Virus record (IMG/VR): IMGVR_UViG_3300042561_001348
Coordinates: 1 to 30,601 of that record
Source of the DNA: a virus
Strand: one strand, 5' to 3'
DNA: 30,601 nt
In this document: positions 1-7,700 of the stretch, one piece after another
Position numbering within the stretch: position 1 is the stretch's first letter
Layout of the letters: each line of letters starts with the position of its first letter
The notes under the pieces: generated by a model
Told to the model about the DNA's origin: nothing
The model's input: only the letters and a program-made list of their open reading frames with translations
The model's database searches: none
Made by a program: the position numbers and the translations under genes

Positions 1-1
1 T

Positions 2-565
2 GGTAGTTTGTTTTTTTCGGGTGCTAACCACCTCACCCTAGGTTCTGATTTTGTGTCTAATTTTGCTCCCTTTGCAGGGAGCAAAAAAACTATAGATTCT
101 TTGATCAAAATAACAGAACCAGCGACGGGTTGGATGTCAGGAATAATCGGGAATTATAAAGCTGTAGCAGCTAATGGTCGTTGGAGGATGGGTTATACTA
201 CTTCATCTCTATTAATAGAAAATCCCACGATATCCCTACACTTCACTTGGACTACAAGCCAAGGTACTGAGACTGAAGTAGTTTTTACTCAACCTTATGT
301 AAATGATTTCAATCATTTAGCCGCTTGCATAGATTCTACAATTCCTCAAGCAACTATTATCTATCTTTGCATTAATGGAGTAGTTCAAGCTTTCAACAAT
401 AATAACTTTGCAAGTCAAACAACTTTATTCCATGCCCATACTATTGGCGGAAGCATGGATTACACAACTGCCATAAAAGGTCATGTAAATGTTTTGAGGG
501 TTACTAAAAACGTCAGGTACACAGCCAACTTTAATGTTGAAACAGACACTTACCTAAATATTTAA
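2..565 (+). CDS. LamG/concanavalin-like adhesin domain protein, 5' partial
   Basis: The reading frame is open to the left edge (Gly-Ser precede the first possible TTG at position 8), so the gene probably starts outside the window. The visible 188 residues look like a jelly-roll lectin (LamG / concanavalin-like) domain as found at the ends of phage tail proteins. It opens with a SLFFSGANHLTLGSDF strand pattern and closes with LRVTKNVRYTANF, the usual last strands of this fold in tail fibres. It lies directly upstream of the tail tube gene, so a virion surface, possibly carbohydrate-binding, role is likely. No catalytic motif is seen. The family call rests on pattern recognition alone. Confidence 0.6.
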   Translation, partial: GSLFFSGANHLTLGSDFVSNFAPFAGSKKTIDSLIKITEPATGWMSGIIGNYKAVAANGRWRMGYTTSSLLIENPTISLHFTWTTSQGTETEVVFTQPYVNDFNHLAACIDSTIPQATIIYLCINGVVQAFNNNNFASQTTLFHAHTIGGSMDYTTAIKGHVNVLRVTKNVRYTANFNVETDTYLNI

Positions 566-575
566 AAAGGGAAAA

Positions 576-612
576 CTAAAGGCAGTCATATAAATACATC
601 CTATGCCTTTAG
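576..612 (+). promoter_or_regulatory. Inverted repeat enclosing the tail tube start codon
   Basis: CTAAAGGCA (576-584) and TGCCTTTAG (604-612) are perfect 9-bp arms with a 19-nt loop. The right arm covers the ATG at 603, and no Shine-Dalgarno sequence is visible. In mRNA the stem would bury the start codon, so translation may be limited or coupled to the upstream gene. The structure is seen; its role is inferred. Confidence 0.4.
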
Positions 613-1316
613 TTATTGCCCGCCCCTCAGTTGTTGAAACTACGCTGGGAATTACCTTCCAGATTGGTGAATTACCCACGCAAACAGTCGGCAACATTGT
701 TATCAGTTCTAGAACACCGCCCTCCTACACAATCACCACCTCTGCATCTGCACTATCTGGCGCGGAATCTATTAATGTGGCAGCCTTGCCAGTGGCGTTG
801 GATGCTGGGACTATCCTAACCTTCGGAAGTACCACAGTGACAGTCAGTAATCGCGCTGCCGCTGCTGCAACGTCAATCCAAACCTTGCCGCTATCAGCCT
901 CAGTTGCCAGCGCGGCAACTGCAACAACTAAAGCCCTTGTGTTCGTCGCAGGGTGCACAAACGCTACCATTACACCCCAGATAAAAAACTCCGACACCAC
1001 TAATTATTTAAGTGGCTTAGGCATGGAAAAAGTGACGGTAGGTAATGCCAAGACAATGGCTTTAGACTTCAACCTAGTCTATGGAGACCTAGGCGGTGGC
1101 ATTCTTCGGAAGATTGCTCATCAAGACGCTTTTGCTGGGCGTGAGTTTTATTTTAGGCTGGCATTCCCAAGCGGTGAAGCCCATGAGGGTGTAGCCTTAC
1201 TTGAATCGGCATCACCTCAAAACCCAGTTCAGGAAAAACGGGCTTTCAGTTGTAGCGCACAGATCCAAGGTGATAGCTATTTCTATACACCCCCGACAAC
1301 TGTAACTATTTCCTAA
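603..1316 (+). CDS. Major tail tube protein
   Basis: A 237-residue protein of about the size and position expected for a siphophage tail tube subunit: two small genes and the chaperone pair follow it, then the tape measure. The N-terminal and C-terminal parts (about 1-45 and 115-237) have the alternating strand pattern of a tube protein. Between them sits an Ala/Val/Thr-rich insert (about 46-110, with GAESINVAALP and AGTILTFG) of a kind common in phage capsid and tail proteins and probably exposed on the surface. The similar SIASVAA-type insert in the coat protein at 29068 suggests the module is reused. ATG at 603 is inside an inverted repeat. Identification rests on position and overall pattern. 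Confidence 0.65.
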   Translation: MPLVIARPSVVETTLGITFQIGELPTQTVGNIVISSRTPPSYTITTSASALSGAESINVAALPVALDAGTILTFGSTTVTVSNRAAAAATSIQTLPLSASVASAATATTKALVFVAGCTNATITPQIKNSDTTNYLSGLGMEKVTVGNAKTMALDFNLVYGDLGGGILRKIAHQDAFAGREFYFRLAFPSGEAHEGVALLESASPQNPVQEKRAFSCSAQIQGDSYFYTPPTTVTIS

Positions 1317-1319
1317 TAG

Positions 1320-1583
1320 ATGACATTGCATAAATGCCTCCACTCAACCGGACATACAGTAGCGTTGATTAATTGTAAGCTGCGCTCAGATCACTTGATT
1401 TGTGGTGCGGCTTATTTCACATCTGGACTACCTGTAAATATGCCTGTGTACAGTTTATCTGGTGAGAAAATCTGTTTAATTGTCGTACCAGAAGCCATTA
1501 GGAAAAATCCCACTTTTACCCGATTACTCTCACCACAAGACGATATAAGGATAGAATATGCAGAACCCCTGGGGAATCCCTGA
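1320..1583 (+). CDS. Small hypothetical protein between tail tube and tail chaperone
   Basis: An 87-residue protein not recognised. It starts 3 nt after the tail tube stop and its end overlaps the next start by 26 nt, so it is translationally coupled on both sides. It has three cysteines near the N-terminus and a hydrophobic stretch around KICLIVVPEAI, but no clear membrane segment. The position suggests a structural or tail-completion role in the same operon, but nothing in the protein proves it. Confidence 0.55.
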   Translation: MTLHKCLHSTGHTVALINCKLRSDHLICGAAYFTSGLPVNMPVYSLSGEKICLIVVPEAIRKNPTFTRLLSPQDDIRIEYAEPLGNP

Positions 1584-2346
1584 GATAGTTGTTATTGCTG
1601 GTTTTCCGCTGCCTAAAATGGGCGGATTAAACCCAGAAGAAAAAGATTATATGGCAGATAAAATCCGTAATGTGCAATTCCAAGAAATTGCTCCATTGGC
1701 GGAAATTGCAGATATTGTTGTTGAGAAAGAAAAAATTTCCCAACAAGAAGCAATTGGTTTAATTCGCAGAACTTTAGAAGGAAACACGGGTAAAACTGAG
1801 GAAGAAATAGACCGATTGCTTACATTTGCGATTGACTACCGCAACGAACTAGGTAGAATTAAAAAGCCTGAAATGATGGTTGAGCGACAATCTCAGGAAG
1901 TTGCAATCATGATTTTAAAATCACGACTTGCGCCTGATTGGATATTGGCTAATATTGATAATCTCAAAGCATCATTCCGCTGTTCGCCTGACAAGGAAAA
2001 ATGCTCTCAATTGATGGCAGTTCCCGAAGAAAGATGGATGTCTGATCAAAACAGAGATGATATTATCCGTCAAATTGTCCGCAAACTTCCCCAAAACTTA
2101 TACTCACAATTATTCTCATTCACGTTAGGCGAAGAGAGGGAATGGGCGGAATTGCCAATATTTACAGTTGAACAAGAACCAGAGGAAGTAACGCTGGGGG
2201 AGCAATCAAAAGGCTTCAAGAGTACCAAGAGCTCACGGAAAAAGAACGTGAGTTCTACCGAGAGTCCTATTACACCATCCAGTATTTTGGAGTCACAGAC
2301 CCCAGTTATCACAGAAAAAACTTCCACCGCGTCCCTTGTTGGGTAA
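1558..2346 (+). CDS. Tail assembly chaperone (gpG-like), zero-frame product
   Basis: A 262-residue protein placed between tail tube and tape measure, where siphophages encode the G/GT tail assembly chaperones. Residues 1-205 are helical and charged and look well folded. From about residue 216 on the protein turns into a Ser/Thr/Lys-rich low-complexity tail, while the -1 frame over the same bases reads as good aromatic-rich protein. This is typical of a gene whose longer product arises by -1 frameshifting. Start ATG 1558 has AAGGA about six bases upstream. Such chaperones coat the tape measure while the tube polymerises; here the role is inferred from position and architecture. Confidence 0.65.
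   Translation: MQNPWGIPEIVVIAGFPLPKMGGLNPEEKDYMADKIRNVQFQEIAPLAEIADIVVEKEKISQQEAIGLIRRTLEGNTGKTEEEIDRLLTFAIDYRNELGRIKKPEMMVERQSQEVAIMILKSRLAPDWILANIDNLKASFRCSPDKEKCSQLMAVPEERWMSDQNRDDIIRQIVRKLPQNLYSQLFSFTLGEEREWAELPIFTVEQEPEEVTLGEQSKGFKSTKSSRKKNVSSTESPITPSSILESQTPVITEKTSTASLVG
2206..2255 (+). promoter_or_regulatory. Candidate -1 programmed frameshift signal with hairpin
   Basis: The -1 frame is open from 2172 onward, so the slip must occur between 2172 and 2346. Best candidate: TCA-AAA-GGC at 2206-2214, where the AAA codon can re-pair one base back on AAAAG; this joins ...GEQSK to RLQEYQELTEK. A stem follows, GAGCTCACG (2229-2237) with CGTGAGTTC (2247-2255), nine pairs including one G-U, with a 9-nt loop. 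Alternatives are G-AAA-AAG at 2238-2244, inside the loop, and the G-run at 2196-2200. The spacing from 2212 to the stem (about 16 nt) is longer than usual. Confidence 0.5.
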
Positions 2347-2354
2347 TTCGGGAA

Positions 2355-2624
2355 ATGGTGGAAAGTTTGTACCGTCAGTACAAATTGCACACCAATTTAG
2401 AATCAAGTGCGATCGCTAAAATTGGCGCGTCGTTCTCTGAGAAAGCGACATTACAAGACTTCTTGCCATTTCCAGATACGGAACAGGGGCAAAAGCAGAA
2501 AATACCAATGTCGCGGGAAACAGCACAAATTTATATTGAGTTGCGCGACATTGGTGTTCTTCCTCCCCGTGTGCTTGGGGCATTTGCAGATATTGAGGGA
2601 GAGATTGAGAAATTAGTTAAATAG
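2355..2624 (+). CDS. Tail assembly chaperone T-domain, -1 frame extension
   Basis: The longest ATG-initiated form is 89 residues, but the frame is open from 2172 and the extra upstream codons read EYQELTEKEREFYRE and so on, clearly protein-like. I therefore interpret it as the C-terminal (T) domain of a G-T fusion of about 355 residues made by a -1 slip in the preceding gene. It is aromatic and charged at the start, then helical, ending IEGEIEKLVK. There is no Shine-Dalgarno before ATG 2355. In lambda-like phages the T domain binds the tape measure and recruits tube subunits; that role is inferred here. Confidence 0.6.
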   Translation: MVESLYRQYKLHTNLESSAIAKIGASFSEKATLQDFLPFPDTEQGQKQKIPMSRETAQIYIELRDIGVLPPRVLGAFADIEGEIEKLVK

Positions 2625-2639
2625 CGTGTTAGATTTATC

Positions 2640-2661
2640 TTTTATTTTGCGGATCACATTT
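2640..2661 (+). repeat. Leader repeat copy A
   Basis: Copy of a leader of the form TTTTATTTTGCG(G)ATC...ATGAC, here directly before ATG 2662 and more diverged than the copies at 3355 and 4024. No Shine-Dalgarno is present in any copy. Confidence 0.4.
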
Positions 2662-3342
2662 ATGACCAAATATTTTCTAGACACAGAATTTATAGAGGAC
2701 GGAACGACTATATCATTGATATCTATAGGGATTGTCTGCGAGGATGGCAGAGAATTTTATGCCGTCAATAGGGATTGTGATTTAACTAAAGCATCCCAAT
2801 GGGTAAAGAATAATGTAATTTCTAAGTTACCTCCCAAAGATCCGTTGCCTATTGAGGTTTCACCACGTCTTTGGGAGGAATCAAAAGCATGGAAAACGAA
2901 GGCTGAGATAGCGGAAGAAGTTGCTAATTTCTTCCATTGCTATGGTGAAGTAGAATCAGTAAAACCAACCGGATGGAATAAATTTCTACTAAAAATTCAA
3001 TCTCAATCTCCAATTTGGCTAATCAGGTTAATGCAAGCAACCCAGGTGTTTGCTTATCATTCAAAGACTAAAACAAAATACAGCTTAGGGATTGGTAGAG
3101 CAAAGCCTGAAATATGGGGTTACTATGCAGATTACGATCATGTCGTATTCTGCCAATTATTTGGGGCAATGATTGCATTGCCAAATGGATTTCCTATGTA
3201 CACAAAAGACATCAAGCAGTTGTGTGATGACTTAGGTAATCCTGAACTACCAAAACAAGAATCTGGTGAGCATAATGCTTTAGCTGACGCGAGACACAAT
3301 CAAGTCATGTATCAATTTTTGATGAATTTAAAGCAGGGTTAG
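2662..3342 (+). CDS. Rv2179c-like 3'-5' exoribonuclease (RNase H fold, DEDDh)
   Basis: A 226-residue protein when started at ATG 2662; an upstream in-frame GTG at 2626 would add 12 residues unlike the family. The N-terminus has FLDTEFIEDG, the exonuclease I motif with Asp7 and Glu9. The C-terminus has GEHNALADARHNQ, the DEDDh exonuclease III block with its His and Asp. A middle Asp (YADYDHVVF) fits motif II. This is the pattern of Rv2179c-like exoribonucleases, often found in phages as RNA-processing or host-takeover genes. The leader bases before the ATG (TTTTATTTTGCG) resemble those before the small ORF at 3375 and the gene at 4044. Not obviously part of tail assembly; probably an accessory gene. 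Confidence 0.8.
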   Translation: MTKYFLDTEFIEDGTTISLISIGIVCEDGREFYAVNRDCDLTKASQWVKNNVISKLPPKDPLPIEVSPRLWEESKAWKTKAEIAEEVANFFHCYGEVESVKPTGWNKFLLKIQSQSPIWLIRLMQATQVFAYHSKTKTKYSLGIGRAKPEIWGYYADYDHVVFCQLFGAMIALPNGFPMYTKDIKQLCDDLGNPELPKQESGEHNALADARHNQVMYQFLMNLKQG

Positions 3343-3354
3343 GTTACAATACTT

Positions 3355-3379
3355 CTTTTATTTTACGATCGCAGATGAC
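3355..3379 (+). repeat. Leader repeat copy B
   Basis: TTTTATTTTACGATCGCAG followed by ATGAC. It matches the copy at 4024 at almost every base, and both are preceded by GTTACAAT about 10 bases upstream, which could be a -10 element (TACAAT). Confidence 0.5.
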
Positions 3380-3449
3380 TTTTAGTTATGTGTTCGTTGA
3401 CGTGAAAATCCCTGTTAATTTGCGGTTTAGCTTCACATCACAAAAATAA
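3375..3449 (+). CDS. 24-residue ORF, possible decayed paralogue
   Basis: ATG 3375 follows leader copy B and encodes only 24 residues starting MTFSYVFVDVKIP, then stops. The gene after leader copy C starts MTFNIDIPHF, so this may be the broken start of a paralogue of the gene at 4044, or a true small peptide. A strong hairpin begins at its stop codon. Evidence for translation is only the shared leader. Confidence 0.3.
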   Translation: MTFSYVFVDVKIPVNLRFSFTSQK

Positions 3450-3473
3450 CCATTGGATTGATCCAACGGTTAT
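3446..3473 (+). terminator. Strong hairpin without T-run
   Basis: ATAACCATTGGAT (3446-3458) pairs with ATCCAACGGTTAT (3461-3473), 12 of 13 pairs. It overlaps the stop of the 24-residue ORF. No poly-T follows (CGGTAGTGG), so it could be a transcript-end stabiliser or processing signal rather than an intrinsic terminator. The rest of the gap to 3588 shows nothing I can name. Confidence 0.35.
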
Positions 3474-3588
3474 CGGTAGTGGTTTCGGCATATTCAGCCG
3501 CACGATTTACAAATCTTCTAGGTCATCTATAATTGATTTTGCTGCCGACTTTGCGAGACGCTGAGTTTCCCACTTACCACGAGGTCTT

Positions 3589-3876
3589 ATGAAAAGGCAA
3601 ATTCGCCGTAACCGACATCAGGCTAAACAGCGATTAAGAGAACTGGATGCCGTTGCTAAAAAGCAAATCCACAGAAGTTACAATCTTTTTATGGATTCAT
3701 GGGGTGGAACTCGCTGTCCTGGTTGTGGAATAAATATTAGACCACACCAACTACTTGATACTGACTTTAGTGGAACTGGTGTAGATGAGCAGGGTAAATT
3801 GGCTGTACACATTTCAGGTTATTTACTACCTTGTGAAAATGTTAAAAAATGCCCTGGCGAGAAAGATTGGTGCTGA
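3589..3876 (+). CDS. Small zinc-finger-like protein
   Basis: A 95-residue protein with a basic N-terminus (KRQIRRNRHQAKQRLR), then CPGCG at about residue 44 and CENVKKC near the end. The four cysteines could bind one zinc ion. A basic arm plus zinc knuckle suggests nucleic acid binding, but no family is recognised. ATG 3589 has GAGG seven to eleven bases upstream. It stands between two non-coding structured stretches and is followed by a candidate structured RNA and a terminator, so it may be its own short transcription unit. Confidence 0.6.
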   Translation: MKRQIRRNRHQAKQRLRELDAVAKKQIHRSYNLFMDSWGGTRCPGCGINIRPHQLLDTDFSGTGVDEQGKLAVHISGYLLPCENVKKCPGEKDWC

Positions 3877-3890
3877 CACCCAGCAAAGAT

Positions 3891-3962
3891 GTGATATATT
3901 GATTAATGAGGACTGCCTCGTAATGGGATAGTCGTATGACTGTTGATTAATGGCAATATCAC
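3891..3962 (+). ncRNA. Candidate compact three-way-junction RNA
   Basis: Closing stem GTGATAT (3891-3897) with ATATCAC (3956-3962); hairpin ATGAGG/CCTCGT around loop ACTG (3906-3921, one G-U); hairpin GATAGTC/GACTGTT around loop GTAT (3927-3944, G-U pairs). The 10-mer TTGATTAATG occurs twice, at 3899 and 3943, in the junction arms. There is no convincing ORF here and an intrinsic terminator follows at 3985. It has tRNA-like length and a 7-bp acceptor-like stem but no T-loop or anticodon arm, so I do not call it a tRNA. Confidence 0.35.
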
Positions 3963-3984
3963 GTCCTGCATTAACTGTCGCAAC

Positions 3985-4014
3985 AACCGCTACACAAGTG
4001 GCGGTTTTGTTGTT
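3985..4014 (+). terminator. Intrinsic terminator
   Basis: AACCGC (3985-3990) pairs with GCGGTT (4001-4006), with inner CAC/GTG pairing, followed by TTTTGTTGTT. It ends the unit with the 95-residue gene and the structured RNA candidate, just before leader copy C. Confidence 0.65.
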
Positions 4015-4023
4015 ACAATGGTG

Positions 4024-4048
4024 ATTTTATTTTGCGATCGCACATGAC
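4024..4048 (+). repeat. Leader repeat copy C
   Basis: TTTTATTTTGCGATCGCAC then ATGAC, with GTTACAAT upstream. Contains a perfect HIP1 octamer at 4034. Nearly identical to copy B 669 bases upstream. Confidence 0.5.
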
Positions 4049-4652
4049 CTTCAATATAGATATCCCCCACTTCAAATGTTTTATTAACAAGTCATTTCTT
4101 TATGATTGGGATTTACAGCAAACAGGATACGTACCCGTCCGGGTATTCGGCATGACTTCTATTCCTGGCCGGGCAGTTGGGTTTAATTTAGTTACTAACC
4201 AGGGAGCGCAATTTGCTAGAGTCCCAATTCATGCTCTCGCTTGGAGAGAAGATTGCGAGCAACTACCATTAGATTGGTTGCAATTGTGGGATTGCTTGAG
4301 TTATCAGCCATGTGCGATCGCCTATTCCTACCTTTCCGAACTACGTTGTAAAACCATTCTCAAAGATGGAAAATGGTATGACGGTGAGTATATGTTCACA
4401 ATTGATTGGGTTGGTGGAGATTGGGCGGAAGATCCAAGCGAACATAAATGTGGCCATGTTTTAAAACTTGATAACGGTTGTTTCGCCATTCAACCCAACA
4501 ACCGAATAATCTGGTTTGACCCCAGTTTTATTACTGAACCATTAACGAAAAATCCTGGCTACAAAATCCATGCTCACAGATACAATAGCGAATCTTCTGG
4601 ATGGATATCAGAAAATAATGGCAATTTTTTCTATGAGATAATTCGATTATAG
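4044..4652 (+). CDS. Hypothetical phage protein
   Basis: A 202-residue protein using ATG 4044, chosen over the in-frame TTG at 4032 because the ATG sits at the same place in the repeated leader as in the two other copies. It is rich in Trp and Tyr (LDWLQLWDCLSYQP, FTIDWVGGDWAEDP) and ends with GYKIHAHRYNSESSGW. The pattern suggests a compact beta-rich soluble protein. No motif that I can name. It precedes the tape measure gene but has its own leader, so it is likely an inserted accessory gene rather than a tail part. Confidence 0.55.
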   Translation: MTFNIDIPHFKCFINKSFLYDWDLQQTGYVPVRVFGMTSIPGRAVGFNLVTNQGAQFARVPIHALAWREDCEQLPLDWLQLWDCLSYQPCAIAYSYLSELRCKTILKDGKWYDGEYMFTIDWVGGDWAEDPSEHKCGHVLKLDNGCFAIQPNNRIIWFDPSFITEPLTKNPGYKIHAHRYNSESSGWISENNGNFFYEIIRL

Positions 4653-4731
4653 CAATTTTAGATGATCTAATCCTAGCTTTTTAAGGGAAAAATCATTCAA
4701 ATGCCTATAACATTGAGGCGGGTTTATTCCT

Positions 4732-7700
4732 ATGACTTCCCTTGGTACTCTTGAACTACAGCTAACGGCCAACCAAGCCGCACTATACCAACAATTGAAT
4801 CAAACCAAGGCTTACGCCACGCAGGTAGCCAAGGGTATTGAGAAGCAGATAAACCAAGCCTTTGGAAGTGTCGGAGGAAACAGGCTAGGAGGTTTAAACC
4901 AAGCAACTGCTCAAGCTGCGAGTGCCGGACAGGCCGCGGGGAGAACTTTCACGGATAGATTCAAGAACGCAGTTGAGCCGATTAAGGGCATTTTAAGCAA
5001 TGTCTTTAATGGTGTTTTTGTTGGGGCTGGGATTGGGGCGTTTAACTCAATTACTGGTGTAGTTGGTTCGGCACTGGGTGCGGTTCAACAATTCGCGGGT
5101 GAGATTTTCAATGTTACCAAAGACTTCCAAAACTTTGAATCTTCACTAAAAACCTTCCTCAAGGGCAATCAAAAAGAAATTGATGATTTTGTCGGCAAGT
5201 TAGAGAAGTTTGCAGCTACTACACCGTTTGAGCTAAAGGATTTACAGCAAGCAGCAATCCAAAACTTAGCAACCGGTGCAAAACCAGATCAGATTATCAA
5301 AGACCTCAAAACCATTGGTGATGTCGCCGCAGGTGCTAACGCCAGACTTGGCGACTTGATGGAAGTTTACGCCAAATCACGGACTGAGGGGAAATTACAG
5401 AATGAAGACATTGACCAATTTACAGGGCGCGGGGTGCAGCTTCGGGCTGAACTTGCCAAAATGCTAGGGGCAAAGGAATCTGAAATTAGACAACTGGCCA
5501 CAGACGGAAAACTAGAATTTCGTCACCTTGAGGAAGCTTTACGCCGCATGAGTGCTGAGGGCGGGGCGTATTTTGGGGCAATGGAGAATAAAGCCAAAAC
5601 CTTAGAAGGCCGTCTATCCAACGTCCAAGATACTTTTTATCAGTTCCAGAAATCTATCGGCGTGGCATTTGAGCCGATCATGAATTTCATTGTCCAGACA
5701 TTTGGTGATATTGTGTCTGGCTTGACATCTTCTAACGGAATCATGAAGGATGTCCGCAAAGAATCTGAGAAATTAGTCGAAACTTTTAAAGCTAATCCGC
5801 AGTTGGTTCAATCCCTAAATGAAGCTATTCAAGAGTTAGTAGCAGGTGGGTTTAAATTATTATTAGACGGGATAACAAGTTTCACTAAATATTTAGAAAC
5901 TAACCCGAATATTATCAGGGATATGTCTACTGCCTTTAATGATTTTTGGTCAGTAGTTAAGGGCGTTTTTGACGGATTAAAATTTATTTTTGATGGTATT
6001 AATTTTGTTGTTGGTGGCATCCAAGCAGGTGCTAGAGGTGCGGCGGATATTTGGGTTGCCAGTGAATCAACTTTAAGTAATCTCTGGGAAATAACAAAAG
6101 GCATAGCCAAAGCCGTAGGGGATTATTTAGTTTTTGAATGGAATGTAGTAACTGGCGTAATTAAAACCATAATTAAGTTAATTCAAGACTTATTTAATGG
6201 AGTTGTAAATCTCGCAACTAACGGGATTAATCTATTCACCAAAGGACTACAAAACGCAGTATCAATTACACAGAATATTGGTAAAAATATTAGCGGTTGG
6301 GCTTCAAGTATTGGTAGTGCTATTCAAAAAGCTGGGGAGTTTGCAAATCAGGGAATACCGGGAATTGGCAGTGCATTCGAGAAGGTAACTAAAAAGGCTG
6401 AGGAATTTTGGAAATGGGCGACGGGACAAAATCAGCAGGCAGTATCAACGCCACAGGCACAACCCCAACCAGGTAATAACAGTAGCGGAATTGTAGGTAA
6501 TATTGTTCAAGGTGTAGAGGGCTTTTTTAGCGGTGGCAATGCCATTAATCAGCGTAAATACAGAATTGTCGAAAGAGTTGGCAGCAGGATGGAGAATGTT
6601 GGAAAATATGAAGATTTAGCACCTCATCACCCTTCAGTAGTTGCCCGTGGGGGACACAAAGACAGACCCTATGGAATGGTCGAGGGCAGGAAAGAAGAAC
6701 TAAACCCGTTAAACAGAAGCTTGATCAAAAAGGATTTCGTTCTGATTGATTCCCAGGGTAAGCAGTACGGAGTTCCTGTTCCCAGTCCGGTCGCTGGCTA
6801 CGCTGGCAAAGTCGGACAGGGTTGGGGCGCGGTTAATCTGTATGCTGACAAGGGCATGACTAAACTGATAGCCCAGGTCGGACATATGATTGACTTACAG
6901 GTTAAGAATGGGCAATTAATCCAATACGGTCAAACCTTGGGGATGCAAGCGGGGATGGGGAAAAAGGGATCTCGTACTTACGGAACTCACGTTGATATGT
7001 CCGCAGATCCCGAAACCTACAGAAAATATATAAGGGATTTACAGGCTGGGGTTTTCAAAAGCGAGGGACAGAACCCTTTCCAACAAGGTGTCAATGCTGT
7101 AAAACAATTATTTACCCCAGTCCAAAATGCACTACCCACAGGCGCGGGTTTGTCATCTCGCACTGCCAATATTGTGCGTGGCAAGAATGAGGGGATTTTC
7201 GGTAAAGCAGGTATAACAGATAGTTTAGTGGAATTAGTTAAGCGGTCTGAAGATTTTGAAGCTACACCATATTTTGATCGCACTCAATACTCGGTTGGTT
7301 TCGGAACTAAGGCTAAATCAACAGGGGAGAGGTTGACGGTTGAAGAGGCGAACCAACGGCTATTGGAGGAGCTACTTTACAAACGCTCTCGCGTCTCCAA
7401 AATGGTCAAAGTGCCTATCAATAATAATCAACTAGATGCTTTGACCTCATTTGCTTTTAACGTCGGTGAAGGGGCATTAGGAGAAAGTACCCTACTCAAA
7501 AAACTAAACTCTGGGGATTATGCAGGGGCGGCTAAAGAGTTTCTGAGATGGAATAAAGGTGAGTATCGCGGAGTTAAGCAGGTTTTACCAGGGCTAACTA
7601 AGCGGCGTAATTCTGAGATGCAATTATTTCTGAGTCAGGGACAATCAGCGTCCTCCCCGTCTATTAGTCAACAATCAGAAGCCAGGAATCAGCAAGTTAC

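Noticed and set aside
3891-3962. tRNA gene
   Set aside because: Length and acceptor-like stem fit, but no T-loop consensus and no anticodon arm.
4701-4754. 17-codon ORF overlapping the tape measure start
   Set aside because: Very short, no protein-like character, and its end lies in the tape measure gene; chance ORF.
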